From Megachile rotundata (taxonomy: Eukaryota; Arthropoda; Insecta; Hymenoptera; Megachilidae), in the NCBI RefSeq assembly GCF_050947335.1, contig NC_134993.1, positions 2,294,001 through 2,358,000 of the forward strand: 64,000 bases of DNA, in the 5' to 3' direction. Positions 30,955-47,171 of the stretch are shown in pieces (within the stretch, counting starts at the first letter, position 1; each line of letters opens with the position of its first letter). Below the pieces are notes generated by a model. It was given only the letters and a program-made list of their open reading frames with translations, did no database searches and was not told where the DNA came from. The position numbers and the translations under genes were made by a program.

Positions 30955-33660
30955 ATCACGATCACACAATCACAATCACACAATCAAGGCCACACAATGA
31001 CGATCACACAATCACCATCACACAATCTCGACCACACTATCACGATCACACAATCACGTTCACACAATCACAAACACACAGTCGCGATCACACGATAGCG
31101 ATCACACAATCACGATCACACAGTCACGATCACACAATCACAATCACACAATCACGATCACACAATCACCATCACACAATCACGATCACACAATCACGAT
31201 CACACAATCACGATCACACTATCACGATCACACAATCACAGTCACACAATCACAATCACACAATCACAACCACAATCACGATCACACAGTCACGATCACA
31301 CCATCACGATCACACGATCACGATCACACAATCACAATCACACAATCGTTATCACACAATCACGATCACACAATCACCATCCCACAATCACCATCACACA
31401 ATCACCATCACACAATCACGATCACACAATCACGATCACACAATCACAATCACACAATCACAATCACACTGTCACAATCCCACAATCACGATCACACAAT
31501 CACGATCACACAGTCACTATCACAGAATCACAATCACACAATCACAATATCACAATCGCAATCACACAATCACCATCACACAATCACGATCACACGATCA
31601 CGATCACACAATCACAATCACACAATCACAATCACACAATCACGATCACACAGTCACCATCACACAATCACCATCACACAATCACGATCACACAATCACG
31701 ATCACACAATCACGATCACACTATCACGATCACACAATCACAGTCACACAATCACAATCACACAATCACAATCACAATCACGATCACACAGTCACGATCA
31801 CACAATCAGAGTCACACAATCACAATCACACAACCACAGTCACACAATCACACAGTCACAATCCCACAATCACGATCACACAATCACGACCACACAGTCA
31901 CGATCACACAATCACAATCACACAATCACAATCACACAATCACAATCACACAATCACAATCACACAATCACAATAACACAATCAGACAAACACACAGTCA
32001 CACAATCACGATCACACAATCACGATCACACAATCACGATCACACAATCACGATCACACAGCCGCGATCACACAATCACAATCACACAATCACGATCACA
32101 CAATCACAATCACACAATCACAATCACACAATCAAAATCACACAATCACAATCACACAATCAAGGTCACATAATGACGATCACACAATCACCATCACACA
32201 ATCACGATCACACAATCACAATCACACAATCACGATCACACAATCACGATCACTCAATCACAATCACACAATCACAAACACACAGTCGCGATCACACGAT
32301 CACGATCTCACGATCACGATCACACGATCACGATCACACAATCACAATCACACAATCAACGCCACACAATGACGATCACACAATCACCATCACACAATCT
32401 CGACCACACAATCACGTACACACAATCACGATCACACAATCACGTTCACACAATCACAAACACACAGTCCCGATCACTCGATCACGATCACACAATCACG
32501 ATCACACAATCACGATCACACAATCACAATCACACAATCACGATCATACAATCACGTTCACACAATAACAAACACACAGTCGCGATCATTCGATCACGAT
32601 CACACAATCACGATCACATAATCACGATCACACAATCACGATCACACAATCACGATCACACAATCACGATCACACTATCACGATCACTCAATCACAATCA
32701 CAATCACACAATCACAAACACACAGTCGCGATCACACGATCACGATCACACGATCGTTATCACACAATCACGATCACACAATCACCATCACACAATCAAG
32801 GCCACACAATGACGATCACACAATCACCATCACACAATCAAGGCCACACAATGACGATCACACAATCACCATCACACAATCACAATCACACAACCACGAT
32901 CACACAATCTCGACCACACAATCACGATCACACAATCACGATCACACAATCACGTTCACACAATCACAAACACACAGTCGCGATCACTCGATAACGATCA
33001 CACAATCACGATCACACAATCACGATCACTCAATCACAATCACACAATCACAAACACACAGTCGCGATCACACGATCACGATCACACGATCACGATCACA
33101 CGATCACGATCACACAATCACAATCAGACAATCGTTATCACACAATCACGATCACACAATCACGATCACACAATCACGATCACACAATCACAATCACACT
33201 ATCACAATCACACAATCAAGGTCACACAATGACGATCACACAATCACCATCACACAATCACGATCACACAATCACAATCACACAATCACGATCACACAAT
33301 CACGATCACACAATCACGATCACACAAACACGATCACACGATCACAATCACACAATCACACAATCACAAACACACAGTCGCGATCACACGATCACGATCA
33401 CACGATCACGATCACACGATCACGATCACACGATCGCGATCACACGATCACGATCGCACGATCACGATCACACGATCACGATCACACAATCACAATCACA
33501 CAATCAAGGTCACACAATGACGATCACACCATCACCATCACACAACCACGACCACACAATCACGATCACACAATCACGATCACACAGTCACGATCACACC
33601 ATCACGATCACACGATCACCATCACACAATCACGATCACACAATCACAATCACACAATGA
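30955..33660. repeat. Mosaic segment with several ATCGTTATC words
   Basis: About 31180-31470 matches 17310-17590 at offset 13,868. Later parts carry anchors at 32173, 32369, 32809, 32850 and 33229, and ATCGTTATC words near 31347, 32755 and 33131. Two anchors only 41 bp apart near 32809-32850 suggest a short local duplication. The rare words GATCATTCGATC (near 32585) and CACGTACACAC (near 32415) were seen only here. Confidence 0.68.
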
Positions 33661-36236
33661 CGATCGCACCATCACCATCACACAATCACGACCACACAAT
33701 CACGATCACACAATCAAGGTCACAAAATGACGATCACACAATTTCCATCACACAATCGCGACCACTCAATCACGATCACACAATCACGTTCGCACAATCA
33801 CAAACACAGAGTCGCGATCACACGATCACGATCACACAATCACGATCACACAGTCACGATCACACAATCACGATCACACAGTCACGATCACACAATCAGA
33901 GTCACACATTTACAATCACACAACCACAATCACACAATCACACAGTCACAATCCCACAATCACGATCACACAATCACGACCACACAGTCACGATCACACA
34001 ATCACAATCATACAATCACAATCACACAATCACGATCACACAGTCACAATCACACAATCACAATCACACAATCAAAATCACACAATCACAATCACACCAT
34101 CAAGGTCACACAATGACGATCACACAATCACCATCACACAATCACGATCACACAATCACAATCACACAATCACGATCACACAATCACGATCACACAATCA
34201 CGATCACACTATCACGATCACACTATCACGATCACACAATCACAGTCACACAATCACAATCACACAATCACAATCACAATCACGATCACACAGTCATGAT
34301 CACACCATCACGATCACACGATCACGATCAGACAATCACAATCACACAACCGTTATCACACAATCACGATCACACAATCACCATCCCACAATCACCATCA
34401 CACAATGACGATCACACCATCACCATCACACAATCACGACCACACAATCACGACCACACAATCACGATCACACAATCACAATCACACAATCACAATATCA
34501 CAATCGCAATCACACAATCACAATATCACAGTCAGACAATCACACAATCACACAATCACACAATCACGATCACACTATCACGATCACACAATCACGATCA
34601 CACAATCACGATCACACAATCACGGTCACACAATGACGATCACACAATCACCATCACACAATCACGACCACTCAATCACGATCACACAATCACGATCACA
34701 CAATCACGATCACACAATCACGTTCACACAATCACAAACACAGAGTCGCGGTCACACGATCACGATCACACAACCACGATCACACAGTCACGATCACACA
34801 ATCACGATCACACAATCACGATCACACAATCACAATCACACAATCACGATCACACAATCACAATCACACAATCAAGGTCACACAATGACGATCACACCAT
34901 CACCATCACACAATCACGACCACACAATCACGATCACACAATCACAAGCACACAGTCGCGATCACTCGATCACGATCACACAATCACGATCACACAGTCA
35001 CTATCACACAATCACAATCACACAATCACAATATCACAATCGCAATCACACAATCACAGTAACACAATCAGACAATCACACAATCAGACAATCACACAAT
35101 CACGATCACACAATCATGATCACACAATCACGATCACACAATCACGATCACACAATCACGATCACACAATCACAGTCACACAATCACAATCACACAATCA
35201 CAATTACACAAACACGATCACACAATCACGATCACACAATCACGATCACACAATCACGATCACACAATCACGATCACACAATCACACAATCACACAATCA
35301 CAATCACACAATCACACAGTCACAATCCCACAATCACGATCACACAATCACGATCACACAGTTACGATCACACAATCACACAGTCACAATCCCACAATCA
35401 CGATCACACAATCACGATCACACAGTTACGATCACACAATCACGATCACACAATCACAGTCACACAATCACAATCACACAGTCACAATCACAATCACGAT
35501 CACACAAACACGATCACACAATCACGATCACACAATCTCGACCACACAATCACGATCACACAAACACGATCACACAATCACTATCACACAATCACTATCA
35601 CACAATCACGATCACACAATTACGATCACACAATCACAATCACGCAGTCACACTATCACAATCACAATCACAATCACAATCACAATCACAATCACAATCA
35701 CACAATCACACAATCACAATCCCACAATCACAATCACACAATCACAGTCACACAATCACAATCACACAATCACACAGTCACAATCCCACAATCACGATCA
35801 CACAATCACGATCGCACAGTCACGATCACACGATCACGATCACACAATCACAATCACACAATCACAATCACACAATCACGATCACACAGTCACCATCACA
35901 CAATCACCATCACACAATCACGATCACACAATCAAGGTCACACAATGACGATCACACAATCACCATCACACAATCACGATTACACAATCACAATCACACA
36001 ATCATGATCACACAATCACGATCACACAATCACAATCACGCAATCACGATCAAACAATCACGACCACACAATCACGATCACACAATCACGATCACACAAT
36101 CACAAACACACAGTCGCGATCACACTATCACGATCACACAATCACAGTCACACAATCACAATCACACAATCACAATCACAATCACGATCACACAGTCACG
36201 AACACACCATCACGATCACACAATCAAGGTCACACA
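33661..36236. repeat. Mosaic segment with hexamer run at 35655
   Basis: It starts at an anchor with ATGACGATCGCACC and carries a divergent anchor at 33727 (ACAATTTCC). It includes a CACAGAGTCGCG module near 34634-34800. The stretch from about 35160 to 35640 holds CAATTACACAAACACG and CACAGTTACG words. These recur near 42045, 45070-45440 and 50210-50560. The 763- and 611-codon open frames here overlap each other in different frames with the same peptide cycle, as expected for a repeat. Confidence 0.7.
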
Positions 36237-39200
36237 ATGACGATCACACAATCACCATCACACAATCACGATCACTCAATCACAATCACACAATCACAAA
36301 CACACAGTCGCGATCACACGATCACGATCGCACGACCACGATCACACGATCACGATCACACAATCACAATCACACAATCAAGGTCACACAATGACGATCA
36401 CACCATCACCATCACACAATCACGACCACACAATCACGATCACACAATCACGATCACACAATCACGTTCACACAATCACAAGCACACAGTCGCGATCACT
36501 CGATCACGATCACACGATCACGATCACACAATCACAATCACACAATCAAGGTCACACAATGACGATCACACCATCACCATCACACAATCACGACCACACA
36601 ATCACGATCACACAATTACAATCACACAATCACAATATCACAATCGCAATCACACAATCACAATATCACAATCAGACAATCACACAATCACACAATCACA
36701 CAATCACGATCACACTATCACGATCACACAATCACGATCACACAATCACGTTCACACAATCACAAACACACAGTCGCGATCACTCGATCACGATCACACA
36801 ATCACAATCACACAACCACAATCACACAATCACACAGTCACAATCCCACAATCACGACCACACAGTCACGATCACACAATCACAATCATACAATCACAAT
36901 CACACAATCACATTAACACAATCAGACAATCACACAGTCACACAATCACGATCACACAATCACGATCACACAATCACGATCACACAATCACGATCACACA
37001 ATCACGTTCACACAATCACAAACACACAGTCGCGATCACTCGATCACGATCACACAATCACGATCACACAATCACGATCACACAATCACGATCACACAAT
37101 CACGATCACACAATCACGATCACACAATCGCGATCACGCAGTCACACTATCACAATCACAATCACAATCAAAATCACAATCACAATCACAATCACACAAT
37201 CACACAATCACACAATCACAATCCCACAATCACAATCACACAATCACAGCCACACAATCACAATCACACAATCACACAGTCACAATCCCACAATCACGAT
37301 CACACAATCACGATCGCACAGTCACGATCACACGATCACGATCACACAATCACAATCACACAATCACAATCACACAATCACGATCACACAATCACCATCA
37401 CACAATCACCATCACACAATCACGATCACACAATCAAGGTCACACAATGACGATCACACAATCACCATCACACAATCACAATCACACAATCACACAGTCA
37501 CAATCCCACAATCACGATCACACGATCACGATCACACAATCACAATCACACAATCGTTATCACACAATCACGATCACACAATCACCATCCCACAATCACC
37601 ATCACACAATAACCATCACACAATCACGATCACACAATCACGATCACACAATCACGACCACACAATCACAATCACGCAATCACAATCCCACAATCACAAT
37701 CACACAATCACAATCATACAATCACAATCACACAATCACAATCTCACAATCACAATCACACAATCACAATCACAATCACACAATCACAATCACACAATCA
37801 CAATCACACAATCACAATCACACAATCACAATCACACAATCACAATCACACAATCACAATCACACAATCACAATCCCACAATCACAATCCCACAATCACA
37901 ATCCCACAATCACAATCCTACAATCACACAATCACACAGTCACAATCCCACAATCACGATCACACAATCACGATCACACAATCACAATCACACAATCACG
38001 CGCACACAATCACGATCACACAATCACCATCACACAATCACGATCACACAATCACGATCACACAATCACGACCACACAATCACAATCACGCAATCACAAT
38101 CCCACAATCACAATCACACAATCACAATCATACAATCACAATCACGCAATCACAATCACACAATCACAATGACACAATCACAATCATGCAATCACAATCA
38201 CACAATCATACTGTCACAATCCCACAATCACGATCACATAATCACGATCACACAGTCACGATCACACGATCGCGATCACACAATAACAATCACACAATCA
38301 CAATCACACAATCACGAGCACACAATCACGATCACAATCACGATCACACAGTCACAATCACACAATCAGAGTCACACAATCACAATCACACAACCACAAT
38401 CACACAATCACACAGTCACAATCCCACAATCACGATCACACAATCACGACCACACATTCACGGTCACACAATCACAATCACACAATCACAATCACACAAT
38501 CACAATAACACAATCAGACAATCACACAGTCACACAATCACGATCACACAATCACGATCACACAATCACGATCACACAATCGCGATCACACAATCACGAT
38601 CACACGATCACGATCACACAATCACAATCACACAATCAAGGCCACACAATGACGATCACACAATCACCATCACACAATCTCGACCACACAATCACGATCA
38701 CACAATCACGATCACACAATCACGTTCACACAATCACAAACACACAGTCGCGATCACTCGATCACAATCACACAATCACGATCACACAATCACCATCACA
38801 CAATCACAATCACACAATCAAGGTCACACAATGACGATCACACAATCACCATCACACAACCACGACCACACAATCACGATCACACAATCACGCTCACGCA
38901 ATCACGATCACACAATCACGACCACACAATCACGATCACACAATCACGATCACACAATCACAAACACACAGTCGCGATCATACTATCACGATCACACAAT
39001 CACAGTCACACAATCACAATCACACAATCACAATCACAATCACGATCACACAGTCACGAACACACCGTCACGGTCACACAATCAAGGTCACACAATGACG
39101 ATCACACAATCACCATCACACAATCACGATCACTCAATCACAATCAGACAATCACAAACACACAGTCGCGATCACACGATCACGATCGCACGACCACGAT

Positions 39201-40060
39201 CACACGATCACGATCACACAATCACAACCACACAATCAAGGCCACACAATGACGATCACACAATCACCATCACACAATCTCGACCACACAATCACGATCA
39301 CACAATCACGATCACACAATCACGTTCACACAATCACAAACACACAGTAGCGATCGCTCGATCACGATCACACAATCACGATCACACAGTCACGATCACA
39401 CAATTACAATCGCACAATCACGATCACACAATCACGATCACACAATCACGATCACACAATCACGATCACACAATCACCATCACACAATCACGATCACACA
39501 ATCACGATCACACAATCACGATCACACAATCACCATCACACAATCACAATCACACAATCAAGGTCACACAATGACGATCACACAATCACCATCACACAAC
39601 CACGACCACACAATCACGACCACACAATCACGCTCACGCAATCACGATCACACAATCACGACCACACAATCACGATCACACAATCACGATCACACAATCA
39701 CGATCACACAATCACGATCACACTATCACGATCACACTATCACGATCACACAATCACATTCACACAATCACAATCACACAATCACAATCACAATCACGAT
39801 CACACAGTCATGATCACACCATCACGATCACACGATCACGATCAGACAATCACAATCACACAATCGTTATCACACAGTCACGATCACACAATCACGATCA
39901 CACAATCACAAACACACGGTCGCGATCACACTATCACGATCACACAATCACAGTCACACAATCACAATCACACAATCACAATCACAATCACGATCACACA
40001 GTCACGAACACACCACCACGATCACACAATCAAGGTCACACAGTGACGATCACACAATCA
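36237..40060. repeat. Mosaic segment before the R array
   Basis: The module at 36237-36540 (GATCACTCAATC, CGATCGCACGACC, CACAAGCACACAG) recurs at 42635 (offset 6,398), 45983 (9,746) and 47263 (11,026). The stretch 38210-38480 shares rare words with 6240-6640. The stretch 38640-39600 carries the CGCTCACGC and CTCGACC modules typical of the L copies, with private changes such as CACAGTAGCGATCGCTC near 39350. Confidence 0.7.
37867..37922. repeat. CCC-variant run, 4 units
   Basis: Four consecutive ATCACAATCCCACA units occur, the last with CCTACA. It is the shortest member of a family of CCC-variant runs seen at seven places in the right half of the window. Confidence 0.9.
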
Positions 40061-43000
40061 CCATCACACAATCACGATCAGACAATCACAATCACACAAT
40101 CACGATCACACAACCACGATCACACAATCACAATCACACAATCACAAACACACAGTCGCGATCACACGATCACGATCACACAATCACAATCACACAATCA
40201 AGGTCACACAATGACGATCACACCATCACCATCACACAATCACGACCACACAATCACGATCACACAATCACGTTCACACAATCACAAACACACAGTCGCG
40301 ATCACTCGATCACGATCACACGATCACGATCACACAATCACAATCACACAATCAAGGTCACACAATGACGATCACACCATCACAATCACACAATCACGAC
40401 CACACAATCACGATCACACAATTACAATCACACAATCACAATATCACAATCGCAATCACACAATCACAATATCACAATCAGACAATCACACAATCACACA
40501 ATCACGACCACACAATCACGCTCACGCAATCACGATCACACAATCACGATCACACTATCACGATCACACTATCACGATCACACAATCACAGACACACAAT
40601 CACAATCACACAATCACAATCACAATCACGATCACACAGTCATGATCACACCATCACGATCACACGATCACGATCAGACAATCACAATCACACAATCGTT
40701 ATCACACAGTCACGATCACACAATCACCATCCCACAATCACCATCACACAATCACCATCACACAATCACCATCACACAATCACGATCACACAATCACAAT
40801 CTCACAATCACAATCACACAATCACAATCACACAATCACAATCACACAATCACAATCACACAATCACAATTACACAATCACAATCACACAATCACAATCC
40901 CACAATCACAATCCCACAATCACAATCCCACAATCACAATCCCACAATCACAATCCCACAATCACAATCCCACAATCACAATCCCACAATCACAATCCCA
41001 CAATCACACAATCACACAGTCACAATCCCACAATCACGATCACACAATCACGATCACACAATCACAATCACACAATCACAATCACACAATCACAATCACA
41101 CAATCACACTGTCACAATCCCACAATCACGATCACATAATCACGATCACACAGTCACGATCACACGATCACGATCACACAATCAAGGTCACACAATGACG
41201 ATCACACCATCACCATCACACAATCACGACCACACAATCACGATCACACAATCACGTTCACACAATCGCAAACACACAGTCGCGATCACTCGATCACGAT
41301 CACACAATCACGATCACACAATCACGATCACACAATCACAATCACACAATCACAATCACACAATCAAGGTCACACAATGACGATCACACAATCACCATCA
41401 CACAACCACGATCACACAATCACAATCACACAATCACAAACACACAGTCGCGATCACACGATCACGATCACACAATCACCATCACACAATCACGATCACA
41501 CAATCACAATCTCACAATCACAATCACACAATCACAATCACACAATCACAATCACACAATCACAATCACACAATCACAATCACACAATCACAAACACACA
41601 ATCACAAACACACAGTCGCGATCACACGATCACGATCACACGATCACGATCACACGATCGCGATCACACGATCACGATCACACGATCACGATCACACAAT
41701 CACAATCACACAATCAAGGTCACACAATGACGATCACACCATCACCATCACACAATCACGACCACACAATCACGATCACACAATCACAAGCACACAGTCG
41801 CGATCACTCGATCACGATCACACAATCACGATCACACAGTCACTATCACACAATCACAATCACACCATCACAATATCACAATCGCAATCACACAATCACA
41901 ATAACACAATCAGACAATTACACAATCACACAATCACACAATCACGATCACACAATCATGATCACACAATCACGATCACACAATCACGATCACACAATCA
42001 CGATCACACAATCACAGTCACACAATCACAATCACACAATCACAATTACACAAACACGATCACACAATCACGATCACACAATCACGATCACACAATCACG
42101 ATCACACAATCACGATCACACAATCACGATCACACAATCACACAATCACACAATCACAATCACACAATCACACAGTCACAATCCCACAATCACGATCACA
42201 CAATCACGATCGCACAGTCACGATCACACGATCACGATCACACAATCACAATCACACAATCACAATCACACAATCACGATCACACAGTCACCATAACACA
42301 ATCACCATCACACAATCACGATCACACAATCAAGGTCACACAATGACGATCACACAATCACCATCACACAATCACGATTACACAATCACAATCACACAAT
42401 CATGATCACACAATCACGATCACACAATCACAATCACGCAATCACGATCACACAATCACGACCACACAATCACGATCACACAATCACGATCACACAATCA
42501 CAAACACACAGTCGCGATCACACTATCACGATCACACAATCACAGTCACACAATCACAATCACACAATCACAATCACAATCACGATCACACAGTCACGAA
42601 CACACCATCACGATCACACAATCAAGGTCACACAATGACGATCACACAATCACCATCACACAATCACGATCACTCAATCACAATCACACAATCACAAACA
42701 CACAGTCGCGATCACACGATCACGATCGCACGACCACGATCACACGATCACGATCACACAATCACAATCACACAATCAAGGTCACACAATGACGATCACA
42801 CCATCACCATCACACAATCACGACCACACAATCACGATCACACAATCACGATCACACAATCACGATCACACAATCACGTTCACACAATCACAAGCACACA
42901 GTCGCGATCACTCGATCACGATCACACGATCACGATCACACAATCACAATCACACAATCAAGGTCACAAAATGACGATCACACAATCACCATCACACAAT

Positions 43001-43086
43001 CACGATTACACAATCACAATCACACAATCATGATCACACAATCACGATCACACAATCACAATCACGCAATCACGATCACACAATCA
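40061..43086. repeat. R1, first copy of a 3.0-kb higher-order unit
   Basis: Landmarks are CGATCAGACAATC at 40075, an anchor followed by CCATCACAATC at 40365, CATGATC at 40642, an eight-unit CCC run at 40891-41002, and anchors at 41195, 41377, 41727, 42635 and 42789. All recur in R2 at offsets of 3,026 or 3,040, then 3,348 beyond about 42140. Compared with R2, this copy lacks 322 bp (23 units) containing CACAGTTACG words. Confidence 0.88.
40891..41002. repeat. CCC-variant run, 8 units
   Basis: Eight perfect ATCACAATCCCACA units occur in a row. The matching run in R2 (43931-44028) has 7 units and the distant copy at 61552-61621 has 5. The differences of 14 and 42 bp account exactly for the offset changes across these copies (3,040 to 3,026, and 20,661 to 20,619). 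Confidence 0.95.
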
Positions 43087-46000
43087 CCATCACACAATCA
43101 CGATCAGACAATCACAATCACACAATCACGATCACACAACCACGATCACACAATCACAATCACACAATCACAAACACACAGTCGCGATCACACGATCACG
43201 ATCACACAATCACAATCACACAATCAAGGTCACACAATGACGATCACACCATCACCATCACACAATCACGACCACACAATCACGATCACACAATCACGTT
43301 CACACAATCACAAACACACAGTCGCGATCACTCGATCACGATCACACGATCACGATCACACGATCACGATCACACAATCACAATCACACAATCAAGGTCA
43401 CACAATGACGATCACACCATCACAATCACACAATCACGACCACACAATCACGATCACACAATTACAATCACACAATCACAATATCACAATCGCAATCACA
43501 CAATCACAATATCACAATCAGACAATCACACAATCACACAATCACGACCACACAATCACGCTCACGCAATCACGATCACACAATCACGATCACACTATCA
43601 CGATCACACTATCACGATCACACAATCACAGACACACAATCACAATCACACAATCACAATCACAATCACGATCACACAGTCATGATCACACCATCACGAT
43701 CACACGATCACGATCAGACAATCACAATCACACAATCGTTATCACACAGTCACGATCACACAATCACCATTCCACATTCACCATCACACAATCACCATCA
43801 CACAATCACCATCACACAATCACGATCACACAATCACAATCTCACAATCACAATCACACAATCACAATCACACAATCACAATCACACAATCACAATCACA
43901 CAATCACAATTACACAATCACAATCACACAATCACAATCCCACAATCACAATCCCACAATCACAATCCCACAATCACAATCCCACAATCACAATCCCACA
44001 ATCACAATCCCACAATCACAATCCCACAATCACACAATCACACAGTCACAATCCCACAATCACGATCACACAATCACGATCACACAATCACAATCACACA
44101 ATCACAATCACACAATCACAATCACACAATCACACTGTCACAATCCCACAATCACGATCACATAATCACGATCACACAGTCACGATCACACGATCACGAT
44201 CACACAATCAAGGTCACACAATGACGATCACACCATCACCATCACACAATCACGACCACACAATCACGATCACACAATCACGTTCACACAATCGCAAACA
44301 CACAGTCGCGATCACTCGATCACGATCACACAATCACGATCACACAATCACGATCACACAATCACAATCACACAATCACAATCACACAATCAAGGTCACA
44401 CAATGACGATCACACAATCACCATCACACAACCACGATCACACAATCACAATCACACAATCACAAACACACAGTCGCGATCACACGATCACGATCACACA
44501 ATCACCATCACACAATCACGATCACACAATCACAATCTCACAATCACAATCACACAATCACAATCACACAATCACAATCACACAATCACAATCACACAAT
44601 CACAATCACACAATCACAAACACACAATCACAAACACACAGTCGCGATCACACGATCACGATCACACGATCACGATCACACGATCGCGATCACACGATCA
44701 CGATCACACGATCACGATCACACAATCACAATCACACAATCAAGGTCACACAATGACGATCACACCATCACCATCACACAATCACGACCACACAATCACG
44801 ATCACACAATCACAAGCACACAGTCGCGATCACTCGATCACGATCACACAATCACGATCACACAGTCACTATCACACAATCACAATCACACAATCACAAT
44901 ATCACAATCGCAATCACACAATCACAATAACACAATCAGACAATTACACAATCACACAATCACACAATCACGATCACACAATCATGATCACACAATCACG
45001 ATCACACAATCACGATCACACAATCACGATCACACAATCACAGTCACACAATCACAATCACACAATCACAATTACACAAACACGATCACACAATCACGAT
45101 CACACAATCACGATCACACAATCACGATCACACAATCACGATCACACAATCACACAATCACACAATCACAATCACACAATCACACAGTCACAATCCCACA
45201 ATCACGATCACACAATCACGATCACACAGTTACGATCACACAATCACGATCACACAATCACAGTCACACAATCACAATCACACAGTCACAATCACAATCA
45301 CGATCACACAAACACGATCACACAATCACGATCACACAATCTCGACCACACAATCACGATCACACAAACACGATCACACAATCACTATCACACAATCACT
45401 ATCACACAATCACGATCACACAATTACGATCACACAATCACAATCACGCAGTCACACAATCACAATCCCACAATCACAATCACACAATCACAGTCACACA
45501 ATCACAATCACACAATCACACAGTCACAATCCCACAATCACGATCACACAATCACGATCGCACAGTCACGATCACACGATCACGATCACACAATCACAAT
45601 CACACAATCACAATCACACAATCACGATCACACAGTCACCATAACACAATCACCATCACACAATCACGATCACACAATCAAGGTCACACAATGACGATCA
45701 CACAATCACCATCACACAATCACGATTACACAATCACAATCACACAATCATGATCACACAATCACGATCACACAATCACAATCACGCAATCACGATCACA
45801 CAATCACGACCACACAATCACGATCACACAATCACGATCACACAATCACAAACACACAGTCGCGATCACACTATCACGATCACACAATCACAGTCACACA
45901 ATCACAATCACACAATCACAATCACAATCACGATCACACAGTCACGAACACACCATCACGATCACACAATCAAGGTCACACAATGACGATCACACAATCA

Positions 46001-46434
46001 CCATCACACAATCACGATCACTCAATCACAATCACACAATCACAAACACACAGTCGCGATCACACGATCACGATCGCACGACCACGATCACACGATCACG
46101 ATCACACAATCACAATCACACAATCAAGGTCACACAATGACGATCACACCATCACCATCACACAATCACGACCACACAATCACGATCACACAATCACGAT
46201 CACACAATCACGATCACACAATCACGTTCACACAATCACAAGCACACAGTCGCGATCACTCGATCACGATCACACGATCACGGTCACACAATCACAATCA
46301 CACAATCAAGGTCACACAATGACGATCACACAATCACCATCACACAATCACGATTACACAATCACAATCACACAATCATGATCACACAATCACGATCACA
46401 CAATCACAATCACGCAATCACGATCACACAATCA
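43087..46434. repeat. R2, second copy of the R unit (3.35 kb)
   Basis: This is the tandem partner of R1. It has one extra CpG-rich unit near 43345, one CCC unit fewer, and an extra 322-bp insert at about 45190-45510. It carries the private word CCATTCCACATTCACC near 43768, where R1 has CCATCCCACAATCACC. It is followed directly by R3. Confidence 0.88.
43931..44028. repeat. CCC-variant run, 7 units
   Basis: Seven perfect ATCACAATCCCACA units occur, one fewer than the equivalent run in R1. Confidence 0.95.
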
Positions 46435-47171
46435 CCATCACACAATCACGATCAGACAATCACAATCACACAATCACGATCACACAACCACGATCACACA
46501 ATCACAATCACACAATCACAAACACACAGTCGCGATCACACGATCACGATCACACAATCACAATCACACAATCAAGGTCACACAATGACGATCACACCAT
46601 CACCATCACACAATCACGACCACACAATCACGATCACACAATCACGTTCACACAATCACAAACACACAGTCGCGATCACTCGATCACGATCACACGATCA
46701 CGATCACACGATCACGATCACACAATCACAATCACACAATCAAGGTCACACAATGACGATCACACCATCACAATCACACAATCACGACCACACAATCACG
46801 ATCACACAATTACAATCACACAATCACAATATCACAATCGCAATCACACAATCACAATATCACAATCAGACAATCACACAATCACACAATCACGACCACA
46901 CAATCACGCTCACGCAATCACGATCACACAATCACGATCACACTATCACGATCACACTATCACGATCACACAATCACAGACGCACAATCACAATCACACA
47001 ATCACAATCACAATCACGATCACACAGTCATGATCACACCATCACGATCACACGATCACGATCAGACAATCACAATCACACAATCGTTATCACACAGTCA
47101 CGATCACACAATCACCATTCCACATTCACCATCACACAATCACCATCACACAATCACCATCACACAATCAC
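46435..47171. repeat. R3, truncated third copy of the R unit
   Basis: It follows R2 at offset 3,348 and shares the R2-private CCATTCCACATTCACC word near 47115. That makes it a copy of R2 rather than R1. The match stops at 47172, where CACGATC is replaced by CACAGTCAC and a copy of the 36.1-36.7 kb module begins. One private change is CACAGACGCAC near 46978. Confidence 0.87.
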
